From contig CAVYZU010000004.1 in NCBI GenBank assembly GCA_963772965.1, positions 473,910 through 537,909 of the forward strand: a DNA stretch of 64,000 nucleotides. Direction: 5' to 3'. The notes beneath the pieces were generated by a model. It was given only the letters and a program-made list of their open reading frames with translations. It did not search any database and had not been told where the DNA came from. Below, one piece after another: positions 44,988 to 54,140 of this stretch. The translations under genes and the position numbers were made by a program. This DNA is from AP-15 sp963772965. GTDB taxonomy: Bacteria > Pseudomonadota > Alphaproteobacteria > ATCC43930 > CGMCC-115725. The stretch's first letter is position 1. Each line of letters opens with the position of its first letter.

Positions 44988-46511
44988 TTGACCGAGCAAT
45001 CCGCAACCGCCGAACACGTCCGGGATTATCAGTCGAGCGAAGCCCGCAATGCGCGCCGGCTGGTGCTGCTGGCGGTCATGATGGCGACCTTTATGGCGGC
45101 GATGGAAAGCTCGATTGTCGCCACCGCGATGCCATCGATCGTCGCTGCACTCGGGGGTTTCCGGCTGTTCAGCTGGGCGTTTGCCGCCTATTTGCTGACC
45201 CAGGCGGTGACGATCCCGATTTACGGCCGGCTCGCCGATCTCTACGGGCGCAAGCGGGTGTTTTACGCCGGGACCGGTCTGTTCCTGGTGGCCTCGACCT
45301 TGTGCGGGCTTGCCTGGGCGATGGTGCCGCTGGTGCTGTTCCGCGCGTTGCAAGGCGCCGGCGCCGGCGCGATCCAGCCGATCGCGACGACGATCATCGG
45401 CGACGTCTACGAGCCGCAGGAGCGCGCCCGCATTCAGGGCTACATCTCGGGCGTGTTCGGGGTCGCCGCGATCATCGGCCCGATGCTCGGCGCGTTTCTG
45501 GTGCAGCACGTGACCTGGTCGCTGGTGTTCTGGATCAACCTGCCGATCGGCGCGATCACCTTTGTCATGTTCGGGCTGTTTCTGCACGAGCACCGGACGC
45601 CCCGCCGCCATCGCATCGACTATCTCGGCTCGGCATTGATGATGTTGGGCGCCGGCGCGCTGATGCTGGCCTTGGTCGAGTTCGGCAATTCCGCCGGCTG
45701 GCCGACAATCCTTGGCTTGGCAGCGGCAGGCGTGATCCTGCTCGGGGTATTGGCGGCGCATGAGCGCGACGCGCCGGAACCGGTCTTGCCATTACGTCTG
45801 TGGCGGCACCGGGTTATCGCGGTCGGCAGCCTCAGCGGGTTTACCGCCGGCATCGTCATGATGTCGATTAACGGGTTTCTGCCGCTTTATGTGCAGGGTG
45901 CGATGGGCCGCAGCCCGACCGCAGCCGGTTTCGCGCTCGGCGCGGCCTCGGTCAGCTGGACCTTTGCTAGCCTCGCCGCCGGTCGATTGATGATCCGCAC
46001 CTCCTACCGGCAAGCGGCGACGATCGGCGGCGTCTCGCTGATCCTCGGCACCGCGGTATTGGCAATGCTCGGTCCGGCGAGCCCGCTATGGTGGCCGGTG
46101 ATGGGCTCGCTGCTGATCGGCATCGGCATGGGGTTCTGCAACACCGCTTTTCTGGTGTCGACCCAGGCGAGCGTCGGTTATGGCGAGCGCGGCGCCGCCA
46201 CCTCGTCGATCATGTTTATGCGCATCGTTGGCAATTCGGTCGGCGCCGCGGTATACGGCGCGATCCTGAATTTCGGCGTGTCGCGCCGCATTCCCGAGGC
46301 CAGCGACGCGGTCAACCGCCTATTGCAGCCCGCTAGCCGCCACGAGCTCAGCCCGGCGATGATCACCCGGGTCAGCGACGCCATCGCCGCCGGGTTGCAC
46401 AATGTCTATGTGCTCGCCGGCATGGTCGCGATCGTCAGCCTGGTCCTGGCATTATCGTTGCCGGCGCGGCTCAGCCCAACCCGCCCCGCGGTCCCCAAGC
46501 GAGCTGGCTAA
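44988..46511 (+). CDS. MFS multidrug exporter, DHA2 (14-helix) family
   Basis: 507 residues. MESSIVATAMPSIVAALGG is the DHA2 motif D1 region; GRLADLYGRKRVF is the MFS loop motif, and QGAGAGAIQPIATTIIGDVY followed by GVAAIIGPMLGAFLVQHVTW is motif C of antiporters. Fourteen hydrophobic segments can be counted. It probably exports hydrophobic drugs. The TTG start with AAGAGGGCGA upstream is the best available; the frame has no ATG before the first helix. Confidence 0.9.
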   Translation: MTEQSATAEHVRDYQSSEARNARRLVLLAVMMATFMAAMESSIVATAMPSIVAALGGFRLFSWAFAAYLLTQAVTIPIYGRLADLYGRKRVFYAGTGLFLVASTLCGLAWAMVPLVLFRALQGAGAGAIQPIATTIIGDVYEPQERARIQGYISGVFGVAAIIGPMLGAFLVQHVTWSLVFWINLPIGAITFVMFGLFLHEHRTPRRHRIDYLGSALMMLGAGALMLALVEFGNSAGWPTILGLAAAGVILLGVLAAHERDAPEPVLPLRLWRHRVIAVGSLSGFTAGIVMMSINGFLPLYVQGAMGRSPTAAGFALGAASVSWTFASLAAGRLMIRTSYRQAATIGGVSLILGTAVLAMLGPASPLWWPVMGSLLIGIGMGFCNTAFLVSTQASVGYGERGAATSSIMFMRIVGNSVGAAVYGAILNFGVSRRIPEASDAVNRLLQPASRHELSPAMITRVSDAIAAGLHNVYVLAGMVAIVSLVLALSLPARLSPTRPAVPKRAG

Positions 46512-46546
46512 GCCGGCTTTTCCCCAGCCGCCGCAAGTGGGGAAGA

Positions 46547-46625
46547 TTTGATATCCGGCACCCATATCATCAGTCAGCTCGGAGCAGAACGAAGACTTTA
46601 GCTAGGCCGGAGGACGCCTTAGCGC
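46547..46625. repeat. Direct repeat, left of FUSC gene
   Basis: ATATCCGGCACCCA ... CAGCTCGGAGCAGA ... GACTTTAGC ... CGCCTTAGCGC, matched by 48955-49030. Weaker similarity continues upstream into the 3' end of the DHA2 gene (CGCGGTCCCCAAGCGAGC versus CGCGGTGCCTAAGCGAGC). Confidence 0.7.
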
Positions 46626-46713
46626 GGCTTCCAGTCCTTCTTACTCGCCCCGCCCTGGAACCGGGAGAGTCTCACAAAACTCGGCATACCGCGGTGGGAT
46701 AGGGTCGCGAATT

Positions 46714-48789
46714 TCATCCGCGCGCTACTGCGTCGAAATATTCGGCGTGTTCGGTAAGCGCATCGGAGATCGCGAGCAGAGCGGCACGCGCCCGCAGAAT
46801 GGCTATGCCCGGTCGAGCCGCGAGCGCATCATCTAGATTGACAAGTTTGGCAACCGCCGCTGCGCTGTTGCCTCCTGCCAAAGCCGCCAGCGCTTCGTCA
46901 AGGCCTGAGCCAAGATCGAGGTGGCCGCAAGTGTTCCGCAGGCGGATGATCTCGGCACCGACCGACAGCGCTGCCAGGAGCTGCGAGCGCTGTAGCGGCG
47001 CGGCCGCGTCCGGCAGGACGGAGAGGCGGCTATAGACGCGACCCTCCCAGCCCTCGGATGTCTGAGGAATTTTTTTCGTCGCGAGGCGCCGGAGATCCCA
47101 TAAAGTGAGACTGAGCAGCCGACGGGCCCGCGATGCCGGAGGCAACAGCGGCAGTAAGCGAAACGAGAGCGCCGCGCTACCCAATCCTGCGATCGCAGCC
47201 GCTGATGCGTTATAGAATTGCACAGTGTCGTAGCTCATTTGATTTGTCGGCGCGAGGAGAAAACAGAAGAACGCCGCTATGGCGGTAAACATTGGCGTCC
47301 GCCACGACTGGGCCATCCCTGCGCCAGCGGGCACTAAAACAAGGCCGATTGCGAGGCTGAACCCGACGAAAGTCGTCAACATTGGCAACAGCGCGAAGCC
47401 GATGATCGCCGCAAGGGCCGCTGTGAGAAAGGTGCCTATCGTGAAACTCATGGTTGCCGGATAGGCTTGGTCGCCTCGCGATCCGAACAGGATCGTCCCG
47501 ATCGCCGCGAAGGTTATGGCGAAGGCGCCATTCGGCCAAGCGGTCACGATCCAGAACAGCTCGACAGCACCAACCGCAACCAAGACACGCGCTGCGTCGA
47601 CCAGAGGGGGGAGCCAGTTCGGCACGTACAGGCGAATACCAAGGCGGCGTGGCACCGGCCGAGCGAAATCCCCAACTAGGAGCGCCAGCCCGTTGAGCGC
47701 ACACGAGACACCCGTCATTACTTCAGCCGTCTGATCGGCAAGCAGCCGCAGCGATGGTGTGTCTGCCGGTAGGGCGTTCAGCGCCGCTACACCTTGTTCA
47801 TAAATCCGACGCAGAGCGACGGGGTTGCCAAGCCATCTCGCCGGGTCTCCGCCCTCGAACCCAGGTCTCAGCTCGTTAGGTACAGCTTGCGACAAGATAG
47901 CCGCCGGTTGTTGAGCTTGGTCATGCGGTAACTGGGCAAGGTGAACCGCAACGATGCGCCAGCCGGCCAGCGCCTTGAGCAAACCGTCAACGGCTGCCTG
48001 TAATATCGGCGAATTTTGACGTAGCTGGGAAGATTCTCCGATCGCCTCTTCGATGGTCGGATCGAGTTCGATGACACGCCGGGTTAGCTCTTGCCGTACC
48101 GGCTGCGTCTGCAAAAGCTCAGGTCCGGCCAGCGCCAAGGCGGCGGAGAAGCGGCGTATGATCTCGCTTGCGATGGATGCGATTTGGGTGGCGAGCCGGC
48201 GATCTGCGTTCCCGAAATCGGTTACCGCGAGGACGATGCCGGCACAGACGATGCCGATCGAAATCTCGGTACAGCGGGTCACCGCCAACGTAAAAGCCTC
48301 GCCGTTGACGCCTCCGGTCGCCCCGAGCTGGTTGGCCGCGATAATTGCTGCCGTAAGCCCGGCGAGTTGCGCCGCCAGGGCTAGGAAATTGCGCAATATT
48401 GTAGCGACAAAGGCGCACGCCGCGCCCCACAAAGCCAGGCCCGCGAGAAAAGCGATGCGGTCCTGCGGGAAGCAAGCGGTCAGCACCACGATGGCTATTC
48501 CGCCCACGATCGTGCCAATCATTCGATACCAGCCCTTGCGCAACGAGGCGCCAAGATGGGGCTGACAAACCAGAGCTGCAGTCGTTCCCGCCCAGAAAGG
48601 ATCGTCGAGCTCAAGCCAGAACGCGACATAAAGCGACAGACAGACCGAAACCCATAAACGAAGCCCGAAAGCCAGCGGTGACCGCGCTGCTGCCCAAGCG
48701 GTCTGTAACCACCGTGCGTCAGTCGGCGCGCTGTCCTTAACGGTGCTCAGTAGATGCGATCCGCGAATACGGTTCTCGTACCGTCTCAA
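46714..48789 (-). CDS. FUSC-family membrane transporter
   Basis: 691 residues in two FUSC-type membrane halves: SPLAFGLRLWVSVCLSLYVA FWLELDDPFWAGTTAALVCQ PHLGASLRKGWYRMIGT in the first, AARVLVAVGAVELFWIVTAW and SFTIGTFLTAALAAI in the second, with cytoplasmic helical domains between and after. The family includes fusaric acid and p-hydroxybenzoate (AaeB) exporters. No periplasmic adaptor gene is adjacent. Flanked by direct repeats. Confidence 0.9.
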   Translation of the reverse strand: MRRYENRIRGSHLLSTVKDSAPTDARWLQTAWAAARSPLAFGLRLWVSVCLSLYVAFWLELDDPFWAGTTAALVCQPHLGASLRKGWYRMIGTIVGGIAIVVLTACFPQDRIAFLAGLALWGAACAFVATILRNFLALAAQLAGLTAAIIAANQLGATGGVNGEAFTLAVTRCTEISIGIVCAGIVLAVTDFGNADRRLATQIASIASEIIRRFSAALALAGPELLQTQPVRQELTRRVIELDPTIEEAIGESSQLRQNSPILQAAVDGLLKALAGWRIVAVHLAQLPHDQAQQPAAILSQAVPNELRPGFEGGDPARWLGNPVALRRIYEQGVAALNALPADTPSLRLLADQTAEVMTGVSCALNGLALLVGDFARPVPRRLGIRLYVPNWLPPLVDAARVLVAVGAVELFWIVTAWPNGAFAITFAAIGTILFGSRGDQAYPATMSFTIGTFLTAALAAIIGFALLPMLTTFVGFSLAIGLVLVPAGAGMAQSWRTPMFTAIAAFFCFLLAPTNQMSYDTVQFYNASAAAIAGLGSAALSFRLLPLLPPASRARRLLSLTLWDLRRLATKKIPQTSEGWEGRVYSRLSVLPDAAAPLQRSQLLAALSVGAEIIRLRNTCGHLDLGSGLDEALAALAGGNSAAAVAKLVNLDDALAARPGIAILRARAALLAISDALTEHAEYFDAVARG

Positions 48790-48954
48790 AAGGGTACCCC
48801 GGCAACCGGCTGGGCGGAACCGGGCATGTCGGGCAGCATGAGCCGATCCAGAATACAGCGGCTGGACGCGCCGGTTACCGGATCGATCGGTCCCGCGGTG
48901 CCTAAGCGAGCGCCCCGACCCGAGCTTCGCCGGCTTTGGCAGGCGGCAAGATTT

Positions 48955-49030
48955 TAATATCCGGCACCCACGGTCAGTCGGCTCGGAGCAGACGAGACTT
49001 TAGCAAGCCCGAGCCGGGGTCGCCTTAGCG
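48955..49030. repeat. Direct repeat, right of FUSC gene
   Basis: Second copy of the 46547-46625 repeat. The remaining sequence of 48790-49257 shows no gene. Confidence 0.7.
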
Positions 49031-49257
49031 CCGGAAACGCTCATCACCTGTTCTGATAGACCGACCCGCGAATGGAAAAAATAGTGGGACCAGGACCGGC
49101 GATCTAATATGAAATATGCCAAAGAGCACCGGGCGGAATTGGCCTCTGAGCGGCTACCGCATTCTGTCCTCGGCCCGTGCTCAAAAGGGACCAGGAACAT
49201 GGGAATTCGCGAATCCCGCACTGCTTTGATCGATCCGCAAAACGACGGGATGGTGTG

Positions 49258-51021
49258 ATGGCGCGCCTGCTGTCCTTGAATGTGGGGCTTCCGCATGATG
49301 TTGCCTGGCGGGGACGGACGGTCCACACCGCGATTTGGAAGGAGCCGGTTCAGGGCCGGCGTATGGTGCGGCGGCTCAACATCGATGGCGACGGTCAGGG
49401 CGATCTGGCAGGGCATGGCGGCGAACACCGTGCTGTTTTCGTCTATCAGATCGAAGCCTATCGCTACTGGCAAAGCCAACTCGGCCGAACCGACTTCACA
49501 TACGGGCAGTTTGGCGAGAACTTCACTGTCGAAGGCCTACCCGATGACGAGGTATGCATCGGCGATCGTTACCGCGTCGGGAGCGCGTTGCTCGAGGTGA
49601 CTCAGCCGCGCGTCACCTGCTACCGGGTCGGCATTCGGATGAACGAGCCGCAAATGGCGTCACTGCTCGTCGCTCACGATAGGCCCGGTTTCTATTTCCG
49701 CGTCCTCGAAGAGGGCGAAATCGAAGCCGGCGACGAGATCGTGCGGATCGCGACAGGGCCCGAAGGCATGACCGTCGCCGAGATGAATGCGCTTCTATAC
49801 AAGCCCGGTCACCCAGCAGACCGGCTGCAGCGGGCGTTGCGTATTCCCGCCTTGAGCGTCGGCTGGCGCGGCTCGTTCAAAGCGCTTTTGGAACAGGCAA
49901 GCACGGCTGGCACGACACCTGGAAATACCGGATCTGCCCGGGCAGCCGGCCCGCAGCCGGCGTGGGCGGGGTTTCGCCCCTTGCGGGTGACTGGCAAAAC
50001 CCGCGAGAGCGACAGCGTAACATCGCTTCTTCTCGAACCCGCCGACGGACGGTCTCTGGCGGCGGGGCTGCCCGGACAGTTTGCCGTGCTGCGCCTGCGA
50101 CCGCTGCCCGATGCGCCTCCTCTGCTGCGCAGCTATTCCCTCTCGGGCGAGCCGAGCGAAATTCGCTACCGGATCAGCGTAAAACGGAACGCCGGCGGGG
50201 TGGCTGGGGCCTATATCTCTGACGGGGTCCGACCCGGCGACATCATCGAGATCAGCGCCCCGCGCGGCGGCTTTACGTTGCGGCCAGGTGACGGACCCGT
50301 CGTTCTCCTGAGTGCCGGCATCGGCGCAACGCCTGTGCTCGCGATGCTGCATGCGATGGCCGCGTCGAATTCGCAGAGAGAGGTGTGGTGGCTGCACGGT
50401 GCGCGCAACCACGGGGAGCATCCCTTTGCCGAAGAGGTGCGGACCGCTCTCAAAGCGTTGCCTCGCGCTCACAGTTACATCTGCTACAGCGCGCCCGGTC
50501 CCGGCGACCGAGCTGGCGTCGATTTCGACGCTCCCGGACGCCTGGGCGTTTCCGTTCTCGCCGCGCTGGGCGTTCCACAAAATGCCGATTTCTACCTGTG
50601 CGGCCCGGCTGGCTTTATGGCCGATTTCCCGGCGGGCCTCGCCGATTGGGGGGTATCCGCCGGACGCCTTCACACCGAAATGTTCGGGGCAGGGCCGTCC
50701 CGCACGCCGGGAATTGCCGCGACTTCACAGAAGCCGCCTCACCTGCCCACAGGGCCTGCCGGCAAGGGACCGCTCGTGTCCTTCGCGCGCAGCGGCCTCA
50801 ACGTCCGATGGGGTCCGCCGTTCCGAAGTCTCCTCGAACTTGCCGAGGCATGCGACGTGCCCGTGCGATGGTCCTGCCGCACCGGTGTCTGCCACAATTG
50901 CGAGACCGGGCTCATCAACGGCAATGTCGGCTACCGGCCAGAGCCCGTGGAGCCGCCAGTCGAGGGCAATGTGCTGATCTGCTGCTCTCAACCTGAGGGC
51001 GATATCGTGATGGATCTTTAA
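49258..51021 (+). CDS. MOSC domain - ferredoxin reductase - 2Fe-2S ferredoxin fusion
   Basis: 587 residues. Residues 1-190 are a YiiM-type MOSC domain (QGDLAGHGGEHRAVFVYQIE, YGQFGENFTVEGL, VTQPRVTCYRVGIRM with the molybdenum-cofactor Cys). Residues about 240-470 are a ferredoxin-NADP reductase module (RSYSLSGEP for flavin, LLSAGIGATPVLAMLHAM for NADPH, FYLCGPAGFM). The C-terminal part is a plant-type 2Fe-2S ferredoxin (WSCRTGVCHNCETG and ICCSQP). This suggests a self-contained electron chain from NAD(P)H to a Moco-dependent N-oxide or sulfoxide-type reduction. ATG 49258 matches the family start MARLLSLNVG. Confidence 0.92.
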   Translation: MARLLSLNVGLPHDVAWRGRTVHTAIWKEPVQGRRMVRRLNIDGDGQGDLAGHGGEHRAVFVYQIEAYRYWQSQLGRTDFTYGQFGENFTVEGLPDDEVCIGDRYRVGSALLEVTQPRVTCYRVGIRMNEPQMASLLVAHDRPGFYFRVLEEGEIEAGDEIVRIATGPEGMTVAEMNALLYKPGHPADRLQRALRIPALSVGWRGSFKALLEQASTAGTTPGNTGSARAAGPQPAWAGFRPLRVTGKTRESDSVTSLLLEPADGRSLAAGLPGQFAVLRLRPLPDAPPLLRSYSLSGEPSEIRYRISVKRNAGGVAGAYISDGVRPGDIIEISAPRGGFTLRPGDGPVVLLSAGIGATPVLAMLHAMAASNSQREVWWLHGARNHGEHPFAEEVRTALKALPRAHSYICYSAPGPGDRAGVDFDAPGRLGVSVLAALGVPQNADFYLCGPAGFMADFPAGLADWGVSAGRLHTEMFGAGPSRTPGIAATSQKPPHLPTGPAGKGPLVSFARSGLNVRWGPPFRSLLELAEACDVPVRWSCRTGVCHNCETGLINGNVGYRPEPVEPPVEGNVLICCSQPEGDIVMDL

Positions 51022-51236
51022 AACGGGGCGGGCACATTTCGCGGAGGTCGCGAAAACGGAGTGATTAGCCAACTGCGAAAGATCGTCCGGCAACGGGCCC
51101 CGATGTCGCGCAGCTCTCAGCCACGCAGCCTTTGCGTAGGGATGGCTCTTCTGCCTGATCTCGAAGACGGCTGTTCAAGGCGGCGTATGCTGCAACAGCT
51201 CAGCATCGACTGCGATGGTCGAGGAGGAGATTTGAT

Positions 51237-51617
51237 ATGGATGACGGGGAGACTCGAGCGGCTCTGGATCGCCACTGGGCCGCCTCCGACGCGGACGACT
51301 TCGAGGCGGAGCACCAGATTTACCGCGAAGATGCGGTGCTCGAATATCCGCAATCGGGCGAGCGCATCCGTGGGCGGCGGCACATTCAGTCGTCTCGCGC
51401 CGCGCAGCCGAACCGGAAACGCTTCACAGTGCGGCGGATAATCGGCGCGGGCGACCTTTGGCTCACCGAATATGTCCTGAGCTATGACGGGCAGCCGTCT
51501 TACACCGTGAGCATCATGGAGTTCATCGACGGAAAGGTTGCCCGTGAGACCCAGTATTTCGGCGACCCGTTCGAGCCGGGGCCTTCACGCGCGCAATGGG
51601 TCGAGCCAATTTCCTGA
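51237..51617 (+). CDS. SnoaL-like (NTF2-fold) protein
   Basis: 126 residues with the cone-shaped NTF2 fold pattern: DRHWAASDADDFEAEHQIYR EDAVLEYPQSGERIRGR, then ITG-like RRIIGAGDLWLTEYVLSYDG and SIMEFIDGKVARETQYFGDP. GAGGAGGAGA precedes the ATG. Enzyme or binding role unknown. It overlaps the following glycosylase gene by 22 nt. Confidence 0.85.
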   Translation: MDDGETRAALDRHWAASDADDFEAEHQIYREDAVLEYPQSGERIRGRRHIQSSRAAQPNRKRFTVRRIIGAGDLWLTEYVLSYDGQPSYTVSIMEFIDGKVARETQYFGDPFEPGPSRAQWVEPIS

Positions 51618-52234
51618 AGCCTGGCCGCCCTAAGGACGGCCGTCAGCCGCTCGCTCGCTCGGAGCTGCCGATCGATACGGTCTCTCTCGCCCGTTATCTC
51701 ATTGGCGAGATATTGGTGCGGGAGTTGCCCGAAGGCGTTGCCAGCGGTCGTATAGTCGAGACCGAGGCGTATGTCATCGGCGATGCTGCCGGGCATGCCT
51801 ACCGCGGAATGACCGGGCGTAATCGCTCGCTATTTCTCGATCGGGGGCACGCGTACGTTTATCTCGCCTATGGCAGCTCATACATGCTGAATGTCTCGAG
51901 CGAGATGCCCGGGATCGGAGCCGGTGTCCTGATCAGGGCGCTCGAGCCGCTCGGAGGCATTCCGATCATGCAGCAAAACCGCGGCATCGGGCGCTTGCGC
52001 GACTTGGCGCGGGGACCAGGGAGGCTCACCATGGCCTTGCGGGTTGATCGGCGCCTCGATGGGCTCGATCTTTGCCGAGAAGGCCCATTATGGCTCGGAC
52101 GGGGTGACCACGAACCCGGCGAAATCGAGCAGAGCATCAGGATCGGCATCTCGCGGGATGCGAACCGCCTCCTGCGATTTTATCTTCAGGACAACCCGTT
52201 CGTCAGCGGTCCGAGATCACTCAATATCCGTTGA
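51596..52234 (+). CDS. DNA-3-methyladenine glycosylase (AAG/MPG family)
   Basis: 212 residues of the Aag/Mpg fold that excises alkylated purines. Family motifs: RIVETEAYVIGDAAGHAYRG MTGRNRSLF with the catalytic Glu in VETEAY, GHAYVYLAYGSSYMLNVSSE, GVLIRALEP, ARGPGRLTMAL and the C-terminal DNPFVSGP. It starts inside the previous gene, so the two are translationally linked. Confidence 0.93.
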   Translation: MGRANFLKPGRPKDGRQPLARSELPIDTVSLARYLIGEILVRELPEGVASGRIVETEAYVIGDAAGHAYRGMTGRNRSLFLDRGHAYVYLAYGSSYMLNVSSEMPGIGAGVLIRALEPLGGIPIMQQNRGIGRLRDLARGPGRLTMALRVDRRLDGLDLCREGPLWLGRGDHEPGEIEQSIRIGISRDANRLLRFYLQDNPFVSGPRSLNIR

Positions 52235-52346
52235 TGACGCGAGACGTGGGTCCGTGGCTCGATACCCATGGCCGCTGTCCTTGAGTTTAGACCGTGCCGC
52301 GGCGAGCGGCGAGACCGGCATCGGCTGACCCCGCCGCTTCCTTGCT

Positions 52347-53999
52347 TTATGCCGCCTGCGCCGCGGCGACGTCGGCTGGCGGCGCGGTGCTGCCGGAGCG
52401 CATGGCTGCGAGGATCATGTCGGATGCCTTTTCGGCGATCATGATCACGGTCGCGTTGGTGTTGCCCGACACGACGGTCGGCATGACCGAGGCGTCGACG
52501 ACGCGCAACCCCTCGGTGCCGCGAACCCGCAATTCGGTGTCGACGACGGCGCGATCGTCCGGACCCATCATGCAGGTCGAGGTCGGGTGGTAGGTCGTGC
52601 CGGCGGTCTGGCGGATGTGCTCGAGCCACTCCTCGTCGGTCTCGGTCGCCGGGCCGGGCAGATATTCGCCGGTCACCAATGCCGCCATCGCCGGGCTCTG
52701 GAACACTTTGCGGGCGATGCGCAGCCCGGCGATCAAGGTGTCCTTGTCGGTCTGGGTCGACAGGTAATTCGGCTGGATCGCCGGCGGAATCGACGGATAG
52801 GGCGAGCGGATGCGGATCCACCCTCGGCTCTCCGGCCGGCACGGGATGCAGCTCAATTGGCAGCCGGGGAAATCGTGCATCGCCTCGCCAGCCCTGACAA
52901 AGCTGCCGGCGAGGAACTGGTATTGCACATCGGGTAAGTCGAGACCGGGGCGGGTACGCACAAAGAGGCCGATCGGGGCAGCGCCCATCATTAAGGGGCC
53001 GCGGCGCCCGACCGCCCAATCGAACCCGGCGCGCGCCTGCAATCGCCAGCTGCGCGAAATCTCGTTCAAGGTGTTGGCGCGGCGCACCCGATAGACGACG
53101 CGCGAATTTAGGTGATCCTGCAAATTCTCCCCGACCGCTGGCAGGTCGTGGACCACCTCGACTCCGAGGGTTTGCAACAACGCGGCGGGGCCGACGCCCG
53201 ACAATTGCAAGACTTGCGGCGAGTTGATCGCGCCGCCGGATAGGATCACCTCATGGCGGGTGCGGGCGTGATGGACAACGCCGGCCTGCGCATATTCGAG
53301 ACCGACCGCACGATTTCCCTCGAACAACACGCGATGCGCGAGTGCGCGCACTTCCACCTTCAAATTGGGCCGGCGCATCGCCGGGCGCAGATAGGCGACG
53401 GCCGCACTGCACCGCCGCTTGTGGCGCACGGTGACCTGCAACGGGCCGACACCGTCCTGCTCGGGGCCGTTGAAATCGTCGTTGCGGGGATAGCCGGCCT
53501 CGATCGCGGCGGCGATAAAGCCGTCGTGCAATTCGTGCTTGGCGCGCAGATTGGTGACGTGCAGCGGGCCGGTGGCGCCATGATGCTCGTCGGCGCCGCG
53601 CTCCTGGGTTTCGGCGCGGCGAAAATAGGGCAGCACATCCTGATATGACCAGCCGGTGTTGCCGAGCTGGCGCCATAGATCGAAATCCTGGCGCTGGCCG
53701 CGGATATAGATCAGGCCGTTGATCGAGCTCGACCCACCGAGGACTTTGCCGCGCGGCCATGGCAACCGCCGGCCCCCAAGTTCGGGTTGCGGCTCGGTCT
53801 CGAACTGCCAGGTGATCTTGGGGTGGTAGATATTGCGGTAAAATCCGGCCGGGATATGGATCCACGGGTCGCTGTCCTTACCGCCGGCTTCGAGCAACAG
53901 CACGCGGGTGCGCGGGTCGGCGCTGAGCCGGTTGGCCAAGACGCACCCGGCCGAGCCGGCGCCGACGATGATGTAATCGAATTCGCCTTGATATTGCAT
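52347..53999 (-). CDS. GMC-family FAD oxidoreductase (choline dehydrogenase-like)
   Basis: About 550 residues from ATG 53999. N-terminal FAD site DYIIVGAGSAGCVLANRLSA, the GMC signature region PWPRGKVLGGSSSINGLIYI RGQ, the second signature SGGAINSPQVLQLSGVGPA, and the C-terminal catalytic block TYHPTSTCMMGPDDRAVVDT with VVDASVMPTVVSGNTNATVI M. It oxidises an alcohol, with the substrate unknown. A longer frame to 54098 does not look like coding leader. Divergent from the MmgE/PrpD gene. Confidence 0.93.
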   Translation of the reverse strand: MQYQGEFDYIIVGAGSAGCVLANRLSADPRTRVLLLEAGGKDSDPWIHIPAGFYRNIYHPKITWQFETEPQPELGGRRLPWPRGKVLGGSSSINGLIYIRGQRQDFDLWRQLGNTGWSYQDVLPYFRRAETQERGADEHHGATGPLHVTNLRAKHELHDGFIAAAIEAGYPRNDDFNGPEQDGVGPLQVTVRHKRRCSAAVAYLRPAMRRPNLKVEVRALAHRVLFEGNRAVGLEYAQAGVVHHARTRHEVILSGGAINSPQVLQLSGVGPAALLQTLGVEVVHDLPAVGENLQDHLNSRVVYRVRRANTLNEISRSWRLQARAGFDWAVGRRGPLMMGAAPIGLFVRTRPGLDLPDVQYQFLAGSFVRAGEAMHDFPGCQLSCIPCRPESRGWIRIRSPYPSIPPAIQPNYLSTQTDKDTLIAGLRIARKVFQSPAMAALVTGEYLPGPATETDEEWLEHIRQTAGTTYHPTSTCMMGPDDRAVVDTELRVRGTEGLRVVDASVMPTVVSGNTNATVIMIAEKASDMILAAMRSGSTAPPADVAAAQAA

Positions 54000-54140
54000 G
54001 ACTGCCTCGCCCGCCCCTAGCCCGCCTGCCAGCGCCATTCTACCGATTTTCGCGGCGACGGTATCCCTTATGCGATCCCGATCGCTGGCCGCGACCACCC
54101 CGGCCGATTAACCTGCGCGAAGCATGTGGAGAAAAAGCAA

